Below are positions 8,349-16,613 of a DNA stretch of 58,875 nucleotides, piece after piece. Where the stretch lies: assembly GCA_016795295.1 (NCBI GenBank), contig JAEUHP010000282.1, positions 1-58,875 on the forward strand. The letters run 5' to 3'. Source of the DNA: Planctomycetota bacterium (GTDB lineage Bacteria; Planctomycetota; UBA1135; UBA2386). The first letter of the stretch is position 1; each line of letters starts with the position of its first letter. The notes under the pieces were generated by a model that did no database searches, was not told the origin of the DNA, and saw only the letters and a list, made by a program, of their open reading frames with translations. The position numbers and the translations under genes were made by a program.

Positions 8349-10370
8349 ATGCAAGCCAACCTCTCGGCACCGACTTCCCTTCGCTCCGCCTACCGCGACC
8401 GGGTGCGCTTGCTCGCCACCCTGCTGCTGCCTGCCGTGGCCCTTGGTGCTCTGCTGCGCGTTCTGCTCTACAGCCAGTTCCACGACGATGCGTTCCGCAC
8501 CGGCCACCTGCTCGGTGCGCTGGCCATGGGGGTGGTCTACGACTTGGTGGCGTGGCCGCTCGCCTTGACCCCGGTGTGGCTGGCGCTCGCGCTGCTGCGG
8601 TGCGGCTGGCTCGGCCGCCCCATGGTCCGTGTGCCGCTGCTCGCCGCGGCCATCGCCGGCCTAGTGTTCCACTCGGCCGCGGAGTACTACTTCTTCGAAG
8701 AGTTCAACGCGCGCTACAACCACATTGCGCTCGACTACCTGCTGTTCCCGCGCGAAGTCTTCGTCAACATCTGGGACAGCTACAACGTGCCGGCGGTGCT
8801 CGGCGCGGCCGTGGGCCTCGCCGCGCTGCTCGCCTGGCCGATCCACCGCGCCACCCGCACGCTGCAGTTCGGGCCGCTCGGCTTTCGGTGGCGTGCCTTG
8901 TGGCTCGTGCTGGTCGGCCTCGCCACTCTAGCCGGGCTCGGCGCCTGGCTGCCCGACAGCATCAGCCAGAACCGCATCACCAACGAAGTCGCGCACAACG
9001 GCCTCGGCCAGCTGTGGCGCGCGTTCTGGACCGCACACCTCGACTTCGAAGCCTACTACCACACACTGCCGACCGCCGAGGCCCGGCGCCGCGCCGCCCA
9101 GGTGCTCGGTTTCCCGGAGCCGAGCCAGAGCAACCTCGAGGCTCCGGCCGGCGCGTTCCGCCAGCAGCGCCGCTTCGCCCCGGCGGTGCCGGACGCGGGC
9201 TACGACGTGGTGGTGATCCTGGAGGAAAGTTTCGGCTCGGAGTTCATCGGCGTGCTCGGCCACCCCGAGCGGCGCACCTCGCCGGGCTTCGACCGCTGGA
9301 GCCGGGAAGGGCTGCTGCTGACCAACCTGACCGCCACCGGCAACCGCACGGTGCGCGGCATGGAAGGGGTGCTGTGCTCGTTCCCGCCGCTGCCGGGGGA
9401 CTCGGTGGTCAAGCGCGACCACTCCGACCACGTCGCCTCACTGGCGCGCGTGATGCAGCAAAAGGGCGCCGAGACGGCGTTCTTCTACGGCGGCTTCGGC
9501 ATCTTCGACAGCATGAAGTCGTTCATGACCCGGAACGGCTACCAGGAATTCGTCGAACAGCCGGACTACCCCAAGGATGCGTTCCGCACCATCTGGGGGG
9601 TCGCCGATGAATGGGTGCTGGGCAAAATGCTCGAACGGCAGAAGCAGGCGCGCCAGCAAGGCAAGCGCTACTGCTACACCGCGCTGACGGTCAGCAACCA
9701 CAAGCCCTACTACATCCCGCGCGGCCGCATCCAGGAACTGACCGAGAAGCCGAGCCGTTCGAACGCCGTCGCCTATGCCGACTGGGCGCTCGCCGACTAC
9801 CTCGACAAAGCCCGCGCCGCCGGGCTGCTCGAACACACGGTGGTGCTCGCAGTCGGCGACCATGGCGCGCGCGTCTACGGCGCCGAAGAGATCCCGACGC
9901 CGAGCTACCGCATCCCAGCGCTGTTCTTGCACCCGGACCCGAAGTGGCGCGGCCAACGCCTGGAGCGGCTCTGCTCCCAGGTCGATCTGCTGCCGACGCT
10001 GCTGTCGCTGGCCGGCATCGAGTTCGAGGCGCCGTTCTTCGGCCGCGACCTGCTCGGCCTGCCGGACGCGGGCGGCCGCGCGTTCGTGCAGCACAACCGC
10101 AGCGTCGGCATGCTCACCGACGAAGCCCTGGTGATCCTCGGCTTGCAGAAGCGCATCTACTACTACACGCGTTCGGGGCGCGGCAGCGACGCGTTCCATC
10201 GCGTGGCGGAGGGCAAGGTCACCGCCGACCTGCGCGAACTGGCCAAGGACGTGACCAGCGTGTTCCAGACCGCCTACGAGCTCTACACCAACGAGCAGTT
10301 TCAGCTCCTCGACCTTGCACCACCGGCCGGGGCCGGTGCGAGCCCCGCGCGGCCGCCGAACGCGCGGTAG
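8349..10370 (+). CDS. LtaS-like membrane sulfatase-fold phosphoglycerol transferase
   Basis: A 673-residue membrane enzyme. About five membrane segments lie within residues 20-190, followed by an extracytoplasmic alkaline-phosphatase/sulfatase domain. Metal and nucleophile motifs are present in order: VVVILEESFGSEF, TGNRTVRGMEG with the likely nucleophilic Thr, SNHKPYYIP and AVGDHGARVYG. This matches the LTA synthase branch, which moves phosphoglycerol from phosphatidylglycerol to an acceptor. In Gram-negative-type cells relatives modify periplasmic glucans or other glycans, so lipoteichoic acid need not be the product. The ATG at 8349 is the first that gives the intact membrane region. Its last 70 bases overlap the convergent PAP2 gene. 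Confidence 0.87.
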   Translation: MQANLSAPTSLRSAYRDRVRLLATLLLPAVALGALLRVLLYSQFHDDAFRTGHLLGALAMGVVYDLVAWPLALTPVWLALALLRCGWLGRPMVRVPLLAAAIAGLVFHSAAEYYFFEEFNARYNHIALDYLLFPREVFVNIWDSYNVPAVLGAAVGLAALLAWPIHRATRTLQFGPLGFRWRALWLVLVGLATLAGLGAWLPDSISQNRITNEVAHNGLGQLWRAFWTAHLDFEAYYHTLPTAEARRRAAQVLGFPEPSQSNLEAPAGAFRQQRRFAPAVPDAGYDVVVILEESFGSEFIGVLGHPERRTSPGFDRWSREGLLLTNLTATGNRTVRGMEGVLCSFPPLPGDSVVKRDHSDHVASLARVMQQKGAETAFFYGGFGIFDSMKSFMTRNGYQEFVEQPDYPKDAFRTIWGVADEWVLGKMLERQKQARQQGKRYCYTALTVSNHKPYYIPRGRIQELTEKPSRSNAVAYADWALADYLDKARAAGLLEHTVVLAVGDHGARVYGAEEIPTPSYRIPALFLHPDPKWRGQRLERLCSQVDLLPTLLSLAGIEFEAPFFGRDLLGLPDAGGRAFVQHNRSVGMLTDEALVILGLQKRIYYYTRSGRGSDAFHRVAEGKVTADLRELAKDVTSVFQTAYELYTNEQFQLLDLAPPAGAGASPARPPNAR

Positions 10371-11044
10371 AGCAAGAGGGCCGTGAGCCAGCAGCACAAC
10401 CACGACCACAGGTTGTGCGAAGCGAAGTGCGCGCCGCGCACCTGCTGGCCGAAGCCGAACAGGAGCCCGAGCCCGGCCCCGGGCCACAGCCATCGAGCGG
10501 GCCGCTGGCAACCGAGCGCGCGCGCCGCGAAGTAGAGGCACAGTACGCCAAAGCCGGTCGCCGCGTGGGCGGCCGGGAAACACTGGCCGTAGCGCCCCTT
10601 CACCGCCACCGCGGGCGCGAAGTCGAACAACCGCGTCCATGGCACCTGGCCGCCAAACGTCTCGATCTGCCAAGGGCAGTGGCGGCGGGTCAGCGCCTTG
10701 AGGGCCGCCACCAGACCAGGGGACAGGCCGAGGCACAGCATCACGTAGGTGCAGACCCGGCGGTAGGCGCGCCAGGGTGCGTGCCGGAACCCGCCCAGAA
10801 ACACCAGCAGCGGCACCGCACCGAGCACCCACACCGAGTATTTGCCCCCCTTGTGCACCACGGTGCTGGCCCAGAAGTTCTCCAGCCACGGCCACGCCCG
10901 CAGCTGCCGGTCGTAGAACGGCTCCGAGCACCAGAGGTCGAGGTCGGTGATTTCGAACGGCAGGGTGACCAGCACGAACCCGGCGAGTGGCCAGTACAGA
11001 TGACGGCGCCAAAACAACGCGTCGAACTCGGGGGATGGGGTCAA
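10301..11044 (-). CDS. PAP2-family membrane phosphatase
   Basis: A 247-residue polytopic protein (about six membrane segments) with the acid-phosphatase signature in a slightly diverged form. KALTRRHCP stands for motif 1 (KX6RP), CFPAAHAATGF for motif 2 (PSGH), and RGAHFASHNLWSW for motif 3 (SRX5HX3D). Relatives dephosphorylate lipid pyrophosphates, phosphatidate, PGP or lipid A in the periplasmic leaflet. The replacement of PSGH by PAAH, as in several lipid A phosphatase relatives, leaves the catalytic His. The last 23 codons lie antisense to the end of the LtaS-like gene, so the two convergent genes share 70 bases. Confidence 0.8.
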   Translation of the reverse strand: MTPSPEFDALFWRRHLYWPLAGFVLVTLPFEITDLDLWCSEPFYDRQLRAWPWLENFWASTVVHKGGKYSVWVLGAVPLLVFLGGFRHAPWRAYRRVCTYVMLCLGLSPGLVAALKALTRRHCPWQIETFGGQVPWTRLFDFAPAVAVKGRYGQCFPAAHAATGFGVLCLYFAARALGCQRPARWLWPGAGLGLLFGFGQQVRGAHFASHNLWSWLCCWLTALLLYRAFGGRAGLAPAPAGGARSRS

Positions 11045-11209
11045 GCCATGCTAGCTGAGCGAAGCCATGGCCGTGCTGCAACCTGTAGAACCTGGCGGCA
11101 GTCGGCCGCCGCGCGCCGAGCCAGCCCAGCACGTCTGCCCCGGCCCAACCCAGCCGAGCCGACCACCACCAACAGCACCAGCGCGCAGCAGAGCGCCGTC
11201 CGGAAGCAA

Positions 11210-14200
11210 TCAGCCTGCAGGCCGTGCGGAGTGGCTCGCGCGGCGCCGCGGCCGAACCGCCGCGCCTTCGTGCTCCCACACCAACAGCCACAGAGCCAAC
11301 AACTGCAGCGGGAAACCACCGGCCGGCACCCCACCCAGAGCCCACCACGACAACACGTCGTTGCCGACCAGCGCCGCAAACAACCCGAAGCCGAGCCAGC
11401 GGTGCCACCGCCACGAGCGCCACGGCTCGGGGGCACCCCGGGCCGCAACCCAAAACGCCAATCCCGCCACCACGAACGGCGGGGTCAAGACCACGCCCGC
11501 GACCTGCAGGCGCAAACTGCCCGACACCAAGAGCAACATGGCCACCAAGCCGGCGGCGTAGGACCGGCTCAGCGTCGCACGGCGCCGGCGGCGCACCAGC
11601 AGCCCCGCGCCGACCAGACTGCCGAGCAGCAGCCACGGCGAGCGGCACCAGCGCCCCAGAACCCGGAACCAACCGAGCTCGGCGTCGAGCTCCGCTTGCA
11701 CGGCAACGGGCAGCGCCAACCCCAGCGTCGCGGCCGCCTGCTGCAATTGTGTTGCCAGGGCTTTGGACCAGACCCGGTCGGGTTGGCGGGCCAGAGCCTG
11801 CAGTTCGCGCTCCCGCTGCGCTGGGCTGTTGGTGCCGAGCAGCAACCGCACGCCCTGCAGAACCCCGTGCTGCCCGGACGGCGCGGGCCCGCGCAGCGCC
11901 TCCGGCGCTTCGACTCCGGCCAGCACCCATGCCGGGAAGCAGTGCGGTCCAGACGCCTGCAGGCCGTCGGGCCCGGCGAGCCGTTGCAGCGCACTGGCGG
12001 CCTCCGGCATGGCCCACCACGCCGCCGTCAGCCAATCGGCGGATGCGCGGCGCAAAGAACCGACGGCGGCCCGTTCGGCAGCTTGCAGGCCCTCCTGCAC
12101 GGCACGGTGCCAAGCGGCGAGCGGCAACGGTTGCAGGTCGGAGCCGGAGTCCAACTGCAACAGCCACAGGAACGTGCTGAGCCGGCGCTCGCGGCCGCTG
12201 GCAACGGTTTCCCCACACCCGCTCGCCGCCGTGCCGAGCCAGACGCGCTGGGCCGTGCGCAAAGGCCGGCGGTCGAACCGCCCGTCCACGCCGCAGCGCA
12301 GCCAGTTGCGGCCCTCGACGCGCACGCCGTGCTGGTCGAGCAGCACCTGCCCGCGCAGCTCGGCTCGGTACTGCCCAAACCGTGGGTCCGCGGGCATCTC
12401 CACCAGCGCGCCATCGCGCAGCGGCCGTTCCTGCTCATGGCGCAGCGCGTCGTCTTCCCAGTGTTCGCGCACCGACAGCCACGGCGTGTCCGGCAACCAG
12501 CCCTGCAAGCGCAGCTGCACCGGTTCGCCGATGCGCGCTGGGGTCGCCACCTGGCCCAGCAACTGCGGCGTGGGCTCCGCGTCGTCGAAACGCAGCAACG
12601 CGCCCCGCACCACCAGGGACTGCGGGTCACCACTCCCGGCGGCCGCCAGCACCTGCTGCCGCCAGGCCATGCCGCCCTGGGTGGTGGTGGCATCGGCCCA
12701 CGGCAGCGGTGGTGCCGCCGGCACCTGCAGCCAAGCCCACTGGCGCCACAGCATCGCGGTCGCTTCGCCTTCGAGCACCGAACGATCGAGTGCGGTGGCC
12801 ACGTCGCGGACCTGGTCGACGGCGGGCCCCAGGGCCCGGCCGATCAGGTTCGCGTAGGGCAGTTGGCGGGCGAGCGCCCACCAACCCGGCAGGTCGTCCC
12901 CGGTGGGCACCTCGGTGCCGAGCCAGCGCTGCAGCGTGGGCACGATCTGCGCCTGTGCACCGGGCAGAGCCTGCCCAGGCGCTTGGGCAGCCGCCACCAA
13001 CCAGTCGACGCGAGCCGCCAGGCGCTCGGCGATGGGTAGCGCCTGCCAAGCCTGCCATGCCGCCGCGAGCGGGCCCGCCGCTGCGGCCACTGCGGCGACG
13101 GACGGTGCCAGCGGATCGCTGCCCGGCAGTTCGGCGCAGCCCGAGCAGGCCGGCAGGCCGCTCAACACACTGAGGATCCGACCGGCCACCACCCGTTGCC
13201 AGGCCGGCAGCGAGGTTTGCCCGGCGAGCCGCGCCATGGCCGCCTCGACCGCGGGGCTCCACCACGTGTCGTGGTCGGCACCGTGCCACACCCACGGGAA
13301 CTCGTGCCGAGCCGCGGCGGCGCCCGCGGCCAGCTGGTTGCTGCAACTCAGCACCAACCGCTCGAGCAGGGCGACGCGTTCGGCGTCGGCGAGTTCGGCG
13401 ACCACCAGGCGCGCGCGCGACACCACCAAGGCGGCGTGCAAGGCCCTGGTCGGCACGTGGCTGCGCAGATCCAGAAGCGCCAGTGGCAGCAGGGCCGAGG
13501 CGGCGAAGTCTGGGGCCTCCCGGTCGGGAAGGAAACACTGCGCACGCAGCAGCTCGTAGGCGTAGGTGCTGCGCACTTCGACGCCGTCGGCGAAGACCAC
13601 GCCACTGCTGCGCTCGTAGCGCTCGGCGTGGCCCAGTGCCACCGCGGCGAGTTCGCCTGCGGCGCGGCGGTCGCCAGCCAGCCAGCGCTCCGCCGCGAGG
13701 TCGTTGTGGCTGCGCAACAGCACCAGTTCGGCCCGCTGCTGCTCCCGTTCGCGCAAGGGATGGACTCGGCCGAGGTCCTGCACCGCGGCAACCGCCGCCG
13801 CCGGGCGGCCGTCGGCGCACAGCCGCTCGGCAGCCGCCAGCAGTTCGCCGCGCCGCAGCGACGGCAGCCACAGCTGGACGGCCAGCAACGTGGCGCAGAC
13901 CGCCAACAGGGCCAGACCGAGCCCGCGAGCCCGGCGGCGGAGCGCTGCGGCCAGCACCGGCAGTGGCCCCGGTGGCCGGGCGGCGACGGGGTGTCCCGAG
14001 GCGAAGCGCTCCAGGTCCTCGGCGAAGGCCAGTGCCGTGGCGTAGCGGTCTTCCGGCCGCTTGCGCAACGCCTTCAGACTGATTGCCGCCAGCGCGCCAG
14101 GAATGCGCGGGTCGAGGCGCTGCGGGGCGATGGGCTCGTCTTCGAGGATCGCCCGGATGGTCTCGTGCAGCGGCTTGCCGGCGAACGGACCGCGGCCGGT

Positions 14201-15019
14201 CAGCAGTTCGTAGAGCAACGCGCCCAGGGCCCAGACGTCACTCGCCTCGCCGATGCGGTCGCCCTGCCCACTCGCCTGTTCCGGGCTCATGTACGCCGGG
14301 GTGCCCAGCAACTCCCCGGTCATGGTGCGCGTGCCGGCCGCCGCGCTGTCGCGTGCCAGCCCGAAGTCGACCACGAAGGCGTCGCCCTGGGCGTCGAGCA
14401 GCACGTTCTGCGGCTTCAGATCGCGGTGCACGATGCCTTGCGCATGGGCATGCACCACGGCCGAAGCCACCTGCCGCACCGTGCGCACCGCTCGCGATGG
14501 CAGGAACCGGCGCACGCGCGCCAGTTCGTCGGCGAGCGTGCCGCCGTCGATCAGGTCCATCGCGAACCACAGCGTGCCGTCCTCGCTCTCGCCCAGGTCG
14601 TGCACCGAGACGATGTGGCGGTGGCGCAGCCGCGCCAGACTGCGCGCTTCGGCGCGGAATCGGCGCAGGGCCGCGCCGAACACCAAGTCTCCGGGGCGCA
14701 GGACCTTGACCGCCACATCGCGGCCGAGCGAACGCTGGTGGGCGCGGTAGACCACCCCCATGCCACCGCGCCCCACCTCGCCGAGCAGTTGGTAGTCGTC
14801 CGGCAGGCGCGGTGCGGGCAGTTCGGAGCTGCCCACCTCGGCCTCCTCCCCGAGGCTCAGGTCGAGCGCCTGCAGCGCCCTGACGGCTGCTGCGACCTCG
14901 GCCGTCGTCACCTCGAAGCGGGCCGCGAACGCCGCCGGGGCGATGGCTGCGCCGGCAGCCAGGGCCGCGGCCAGTTCCTCGCCCAGACGGCCGAGCCGTT
15001 CGTCGCGATCGCTGCTCAT
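11210..15019 (-). CDS. Membrane Ser/Thr protein kinase with large sensor and C-terminal membrane module
   Basis: A 1269-residue kinase. The Hanks-type domain spans about residues 76-340: P-loop GRGGMGVV (83-90), catalytic Lys105 in AVKVL, HRDLKPQN (198-205), DFG (218-220) and YMSPEQ in place of APE. All catalytic residues are present. One membrane segment (about 366-386) follows, then roughly 700 residues of helical and probably beta-rich sequence without a recognised repeat family. About four or five hydrophobic segments occupy the last 150 residues. The ATG overlaps the stop of the ECF sigma gene as ATGA, the usual planctomycete ECF/kinase pairing, so the kinase probably tunes that sigma factor in response to an envelope signal (inference). 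The terminal membrane module is unusual. Confidence 0.88.
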   Translation of the reverse strand: MSSDRDERLGRLGEELAAALAAGAAIAPAAFAARFEVTTAEVAAAVRALQALDLSLGEEAEVGSSELPAPRLPDDYQLLGEVGRGGMGVVYRAHQRSLGRDVAVKVLRPGDLVFGAALRRFRAEARSLARLRHRHIVSVHDLGESEDGTLWFAMDLIDGGTLADELARVRRFLPSRAVRTVRQVASAVVHAHAQGIVHRDLKPQNVLLDAQGDAFVVDFGLARDSAAAGTRTMTGELLGTPAYMSPEQASGQGDRIGEASDVWALGALLYELLTGRGPFAGKPLHETIRAILEDEPIAPQRLDPRIPGALAAISLKALRKRPEDRYATALAFAEDLERFASGHPVAARPPGPLPVLAAALRRRARGLGLALLAVCATLLAVQLWLPSLRRGELLAAAERLCADGRPAAAVAAVQDLGRVHPLREREQQRAELVLLRSHNDLAAERWLAGDRRAAGELAAVALGHAERYERSSGVVFADGVEVRSTYAYELLRAQCFLPDREAPDFAASALLPLALLDLRSHVPTRALHAALVVSRARLVVAELADAERVALLERLVLSCSNQLAAGAAAARHEFPWVWHGADHDTWWSPAVEAAMARLAGQTSLPAWQRVVAGRILSVLSGLPACSGCAELPGSDPLAPSVAAVAAAAGPLAAAWQAWQALPIAERLAARVDWLVAAAQAPGQALPGAQAQIVPTLQRWLGTEVPTGDDLPGWWALARQLPYANLIGRALGPAVDQVRDVATALDRSVLEGEATAMLWRQWAWLQVPAAPPLPWADATTTQGGMAWRQQVLAAAGSGDPQSLVVRGALLRFDDAEPTPQLLGQVATPARIGEPVQLRLQGWLPDTPWLSVREHWEDDALRHEQERPLRDGALVEMPADPRFGQYRAELRGQVLLDQHGVRVEGRNWLRCGVDGRFDRRPLRTAQRVWLGTAASGCGETVASGRERRLSTFLWLLQLDSGSDLQPLPLAAWHRAVQEGLQAAERAAVGSLRRASADWLTAAWWAMPEAASALQRLAGPDGLQASGPHCFPAWVLAGVEAPEALRGPAPSGQHGVLQGVRLLLGTNSPAQRERELQALARQPDRVWSKALATQLQQAAATLGLALPVAVQAELDAELGWFRVLGRWCRSPWLLLGSLVGAGLLVRRRRRATLSRSYAAGLVAMLLLVSGSLRLQVAGVVLTPPFVVAGLAFWVAARGAPEPWRSWRWHRWLGFGLFAALVGNDVLSWWALGGVPAGGFPLQLLALWLLVWEHEGAAVRPRRRASHSARPAG

Positions 15020-15621
15020 CGATCGCGCTCCGGGCCGAGTTGCTGGCCGAGCTGCACCGTGGCGCGCCCCAGAGTGCGGCGCACCGAGGAGGGGCTGCTG
15101 CCGAGGCGTTCGGCGATCGCCTCGACCGAGAGGCCTTCGAAGTGGCGCAGCAGGATCGCTTCCCGCAGGTCCTCGGGCAGCTGCGCGATGGCGTTGGCCA
15201 AGCGCTCGCGTTCGTCGCGACGCACCAGGCTGGTCGCGGGGCCGTGGCCGCTGCGCTGCAGTTCGCGGAGCACTGCGGTGACCTGGCGCTCCTCGCGCTC
15301 GAGGTCGCGACGCCGTGCCCGGTGGAACGCCGCGAGGTCGCGGATGCGGTTCTCGGCAATGGCGCACAGCCACTGCAGGAAACTGCGGTCGGGCACCTGG
15401 GTCGCTTCGGGATCGAAGCGTCCGAGGTCCCGATGGGCATGGGTGAACACCTCCTGGAGCACGTCGGCGGCGTCCAACCGCGCGCGCAGCTTGCCGCCGA
15501 GCCGCAATTGGATGAACAGCAGCAGGCGGTCGGCCGCCCGGGCGAACAGCCGGTCCGCGGCTTCGCGGTCGCCGTGCACGGCCCGGCGCATCAGGGGCAA
15601 GAGGGAGGAGCTGGGGTCCAT
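15016..15621 (-). CDS. ECF RNA polymerase sigma factor (kinase-associated type)
   Basis: A 201-residue sigma factor. Region 2 covers about residues 8-95 (RLDAADVLQEVFTHAHRDL ... FLQWLCAIAENRIRDLAAFH) and region 4 about 140-195 (LPEDLREAILLRHFEGLSVE, AIAERLGSSPSSVRRTLGRA). No anti-sigma gene is present. Instead the stop overlaps the start of the downstream Ser/Thr kinase (ATGA at 15016-15019), matching the STK-linked ECF groups described in planctomycetes. The ATG at 15621 was chosen over an upstream TTG; neither has a strong ribosome site. pyrK ends 63 bases upstream on the same strand. Confidence 0.9.
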   Translation of the reverse strand: MDPSSSLLPLMRRAVHGDREAADRLFARAADRLLLFIQLRLGGKLRARLDAADVLQEVFTHAHRDLGRFDPEATQVPDRSFLQWLCAIAENRIRDLAAFHRARRRDLEREERQVTAVLRELQRSGHGPATSLVRRDERERLANAIAQLPEDLREAILLRHFEGLSVEAIAERLGSSPSSVRRTLGRATVQLGQQLGPERDR

Positions 15622-15684
15622 GCAGCTACCAGAGGCAGCGCGCCGCCGGGCCACCAAGAATCTGCCGAAAACTGCCCCGAACCG

Positions 15685-16482
15685 TCACCCGCCGGGCACG
15701 CCGTGCACCAGTTCGCAGGCTTCGTACACCGGCCCTTCCATGCAGGTCCGCGAATAGGGCCAGCCCTTGAAGCGTTCGCCCTGCACTTCCACCGTGCAGC
15801 CATTGCACACGCCGTAGCCGCAAGCCATGTAGGTCTCGAGTGACAGGAAGCAGCGCAGGCCGGCGCGCGCGCACAGGGCCGCGACCGCGTGCATCATGCG
15901 GTCGGGGCCGCAGCAGAACACCACGTCACCGGGGCGCACTTCGCCGCGGGCCAACAGGTCCGCCAACAGGTCGGTGACCAGACCGCGAAAGCCGAAACTG
16001 CCGTCGTCGGTGGCGGCGAACACGCGCGCCGTGCTCTGCACGTCTTCGAGCCCGGCCAGGGCGAGGCGGTTGCGCCCGCCGAACAGGAGCCGCAGGTCGC
16101 GCCCTGCGGCCCGCGCCGCCCGCGCCAGCAGCAGGAACGGTGCCAAGCCAACCCCGCCGGCTATGCACACCGGATCGGCGATGTCCTGCGGGAACGGCTG
16201 GCCGAGCGGCCCATTGAGCACGATGCCTTCGCCTGGCGCCTGGTCGAGCAGCGCACGGGTGCCCTCGCCCACGCCCTTCACCAGGAAACTCCCCCACGAG
16301 CCGTCGGCCGCGCGGTCGTAGAGCGAGAACGGCCGCGGCAGCTGCACCGGCCAACGGCGTTCGGTGCGCAGCATGAAGAACTGCCCCGGCAGGGTCGCCG
16401 GAATCGGGCCGTCGACCTCGACCGCGAACGAACCGCCGCCCAGGTCGCGGTGGCGGCGCAGGGTGTGCACTCGGGTCTGCAT
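15685..16482 (-). CDS. pyrK: Dihydroorotate dehydrogenase electron-transfer subunit (PyrK-like)
   Basis: A 265-residue iron-sulfur flavoprotein of the ferredoxin-reductase fold. RPFSLYD (50-56) is the FAD-binding motif, IAGGVGLAPFLLLA (107-120) the nucleotide-binding loop, and CGYGVCNGC with a fourth Cys at 247 supplies the [2Fe-2S] ligands (221, 226, 229, 247) as in PyrK. In type 1B dihydroorotate dehydrogenase it passes electrons from PyrD to NAD+. No pyrD lies next to it here, so its partner must be encoded elsewhere. A related sulfide-dehydrogenase-type subunit is the main alternative. It is divergent from the YifB gene across 131 bases. Confidence 0.85.
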   Translation of the reverse strand: MQTRVHTLRRHRDLGGGSFAVEVDGPIPATLPGQFFMLRTERRWPVQLPRPFSLYDRAADGSWGSFLVKGVGEGTRALLDQAPGEGIVLNGPLGQPFPQDIADPVCIAGGVGLAPFLLLARAARAAGRDLRLLFGGRNRLALAGLEDVQSTARVFAATDDGSFGFRGLVTDLLADLLARGEVRPGDVVFCCGPDRMMHAVAALCARAGLRCFLSLETYMACGYGVCNGCTVEVQGERFKGWPYSRTCMEGPVYEACELVHGVPGG

Positions 16483-16613
16483 GCCGTCGGACCATACCAA
16501 AGGCGCGGCTCGGCCCACACCGGGAACCACTTCGCCACGCCGACCAAGCCCAGGGGCGCTGCAGATTTGCCAGACAATCGGTCACCACGGCGCGGCGCGG
16601 GACACAGTAGCGC

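Noticed and set aside
8349..11044. True lipoteichoic acid synthesis pathway
   Set aside because: The LtaS-like enzyme is one branch of a broad family found in Gram-negative-type cells; no other teichoic acid gene is in the window.
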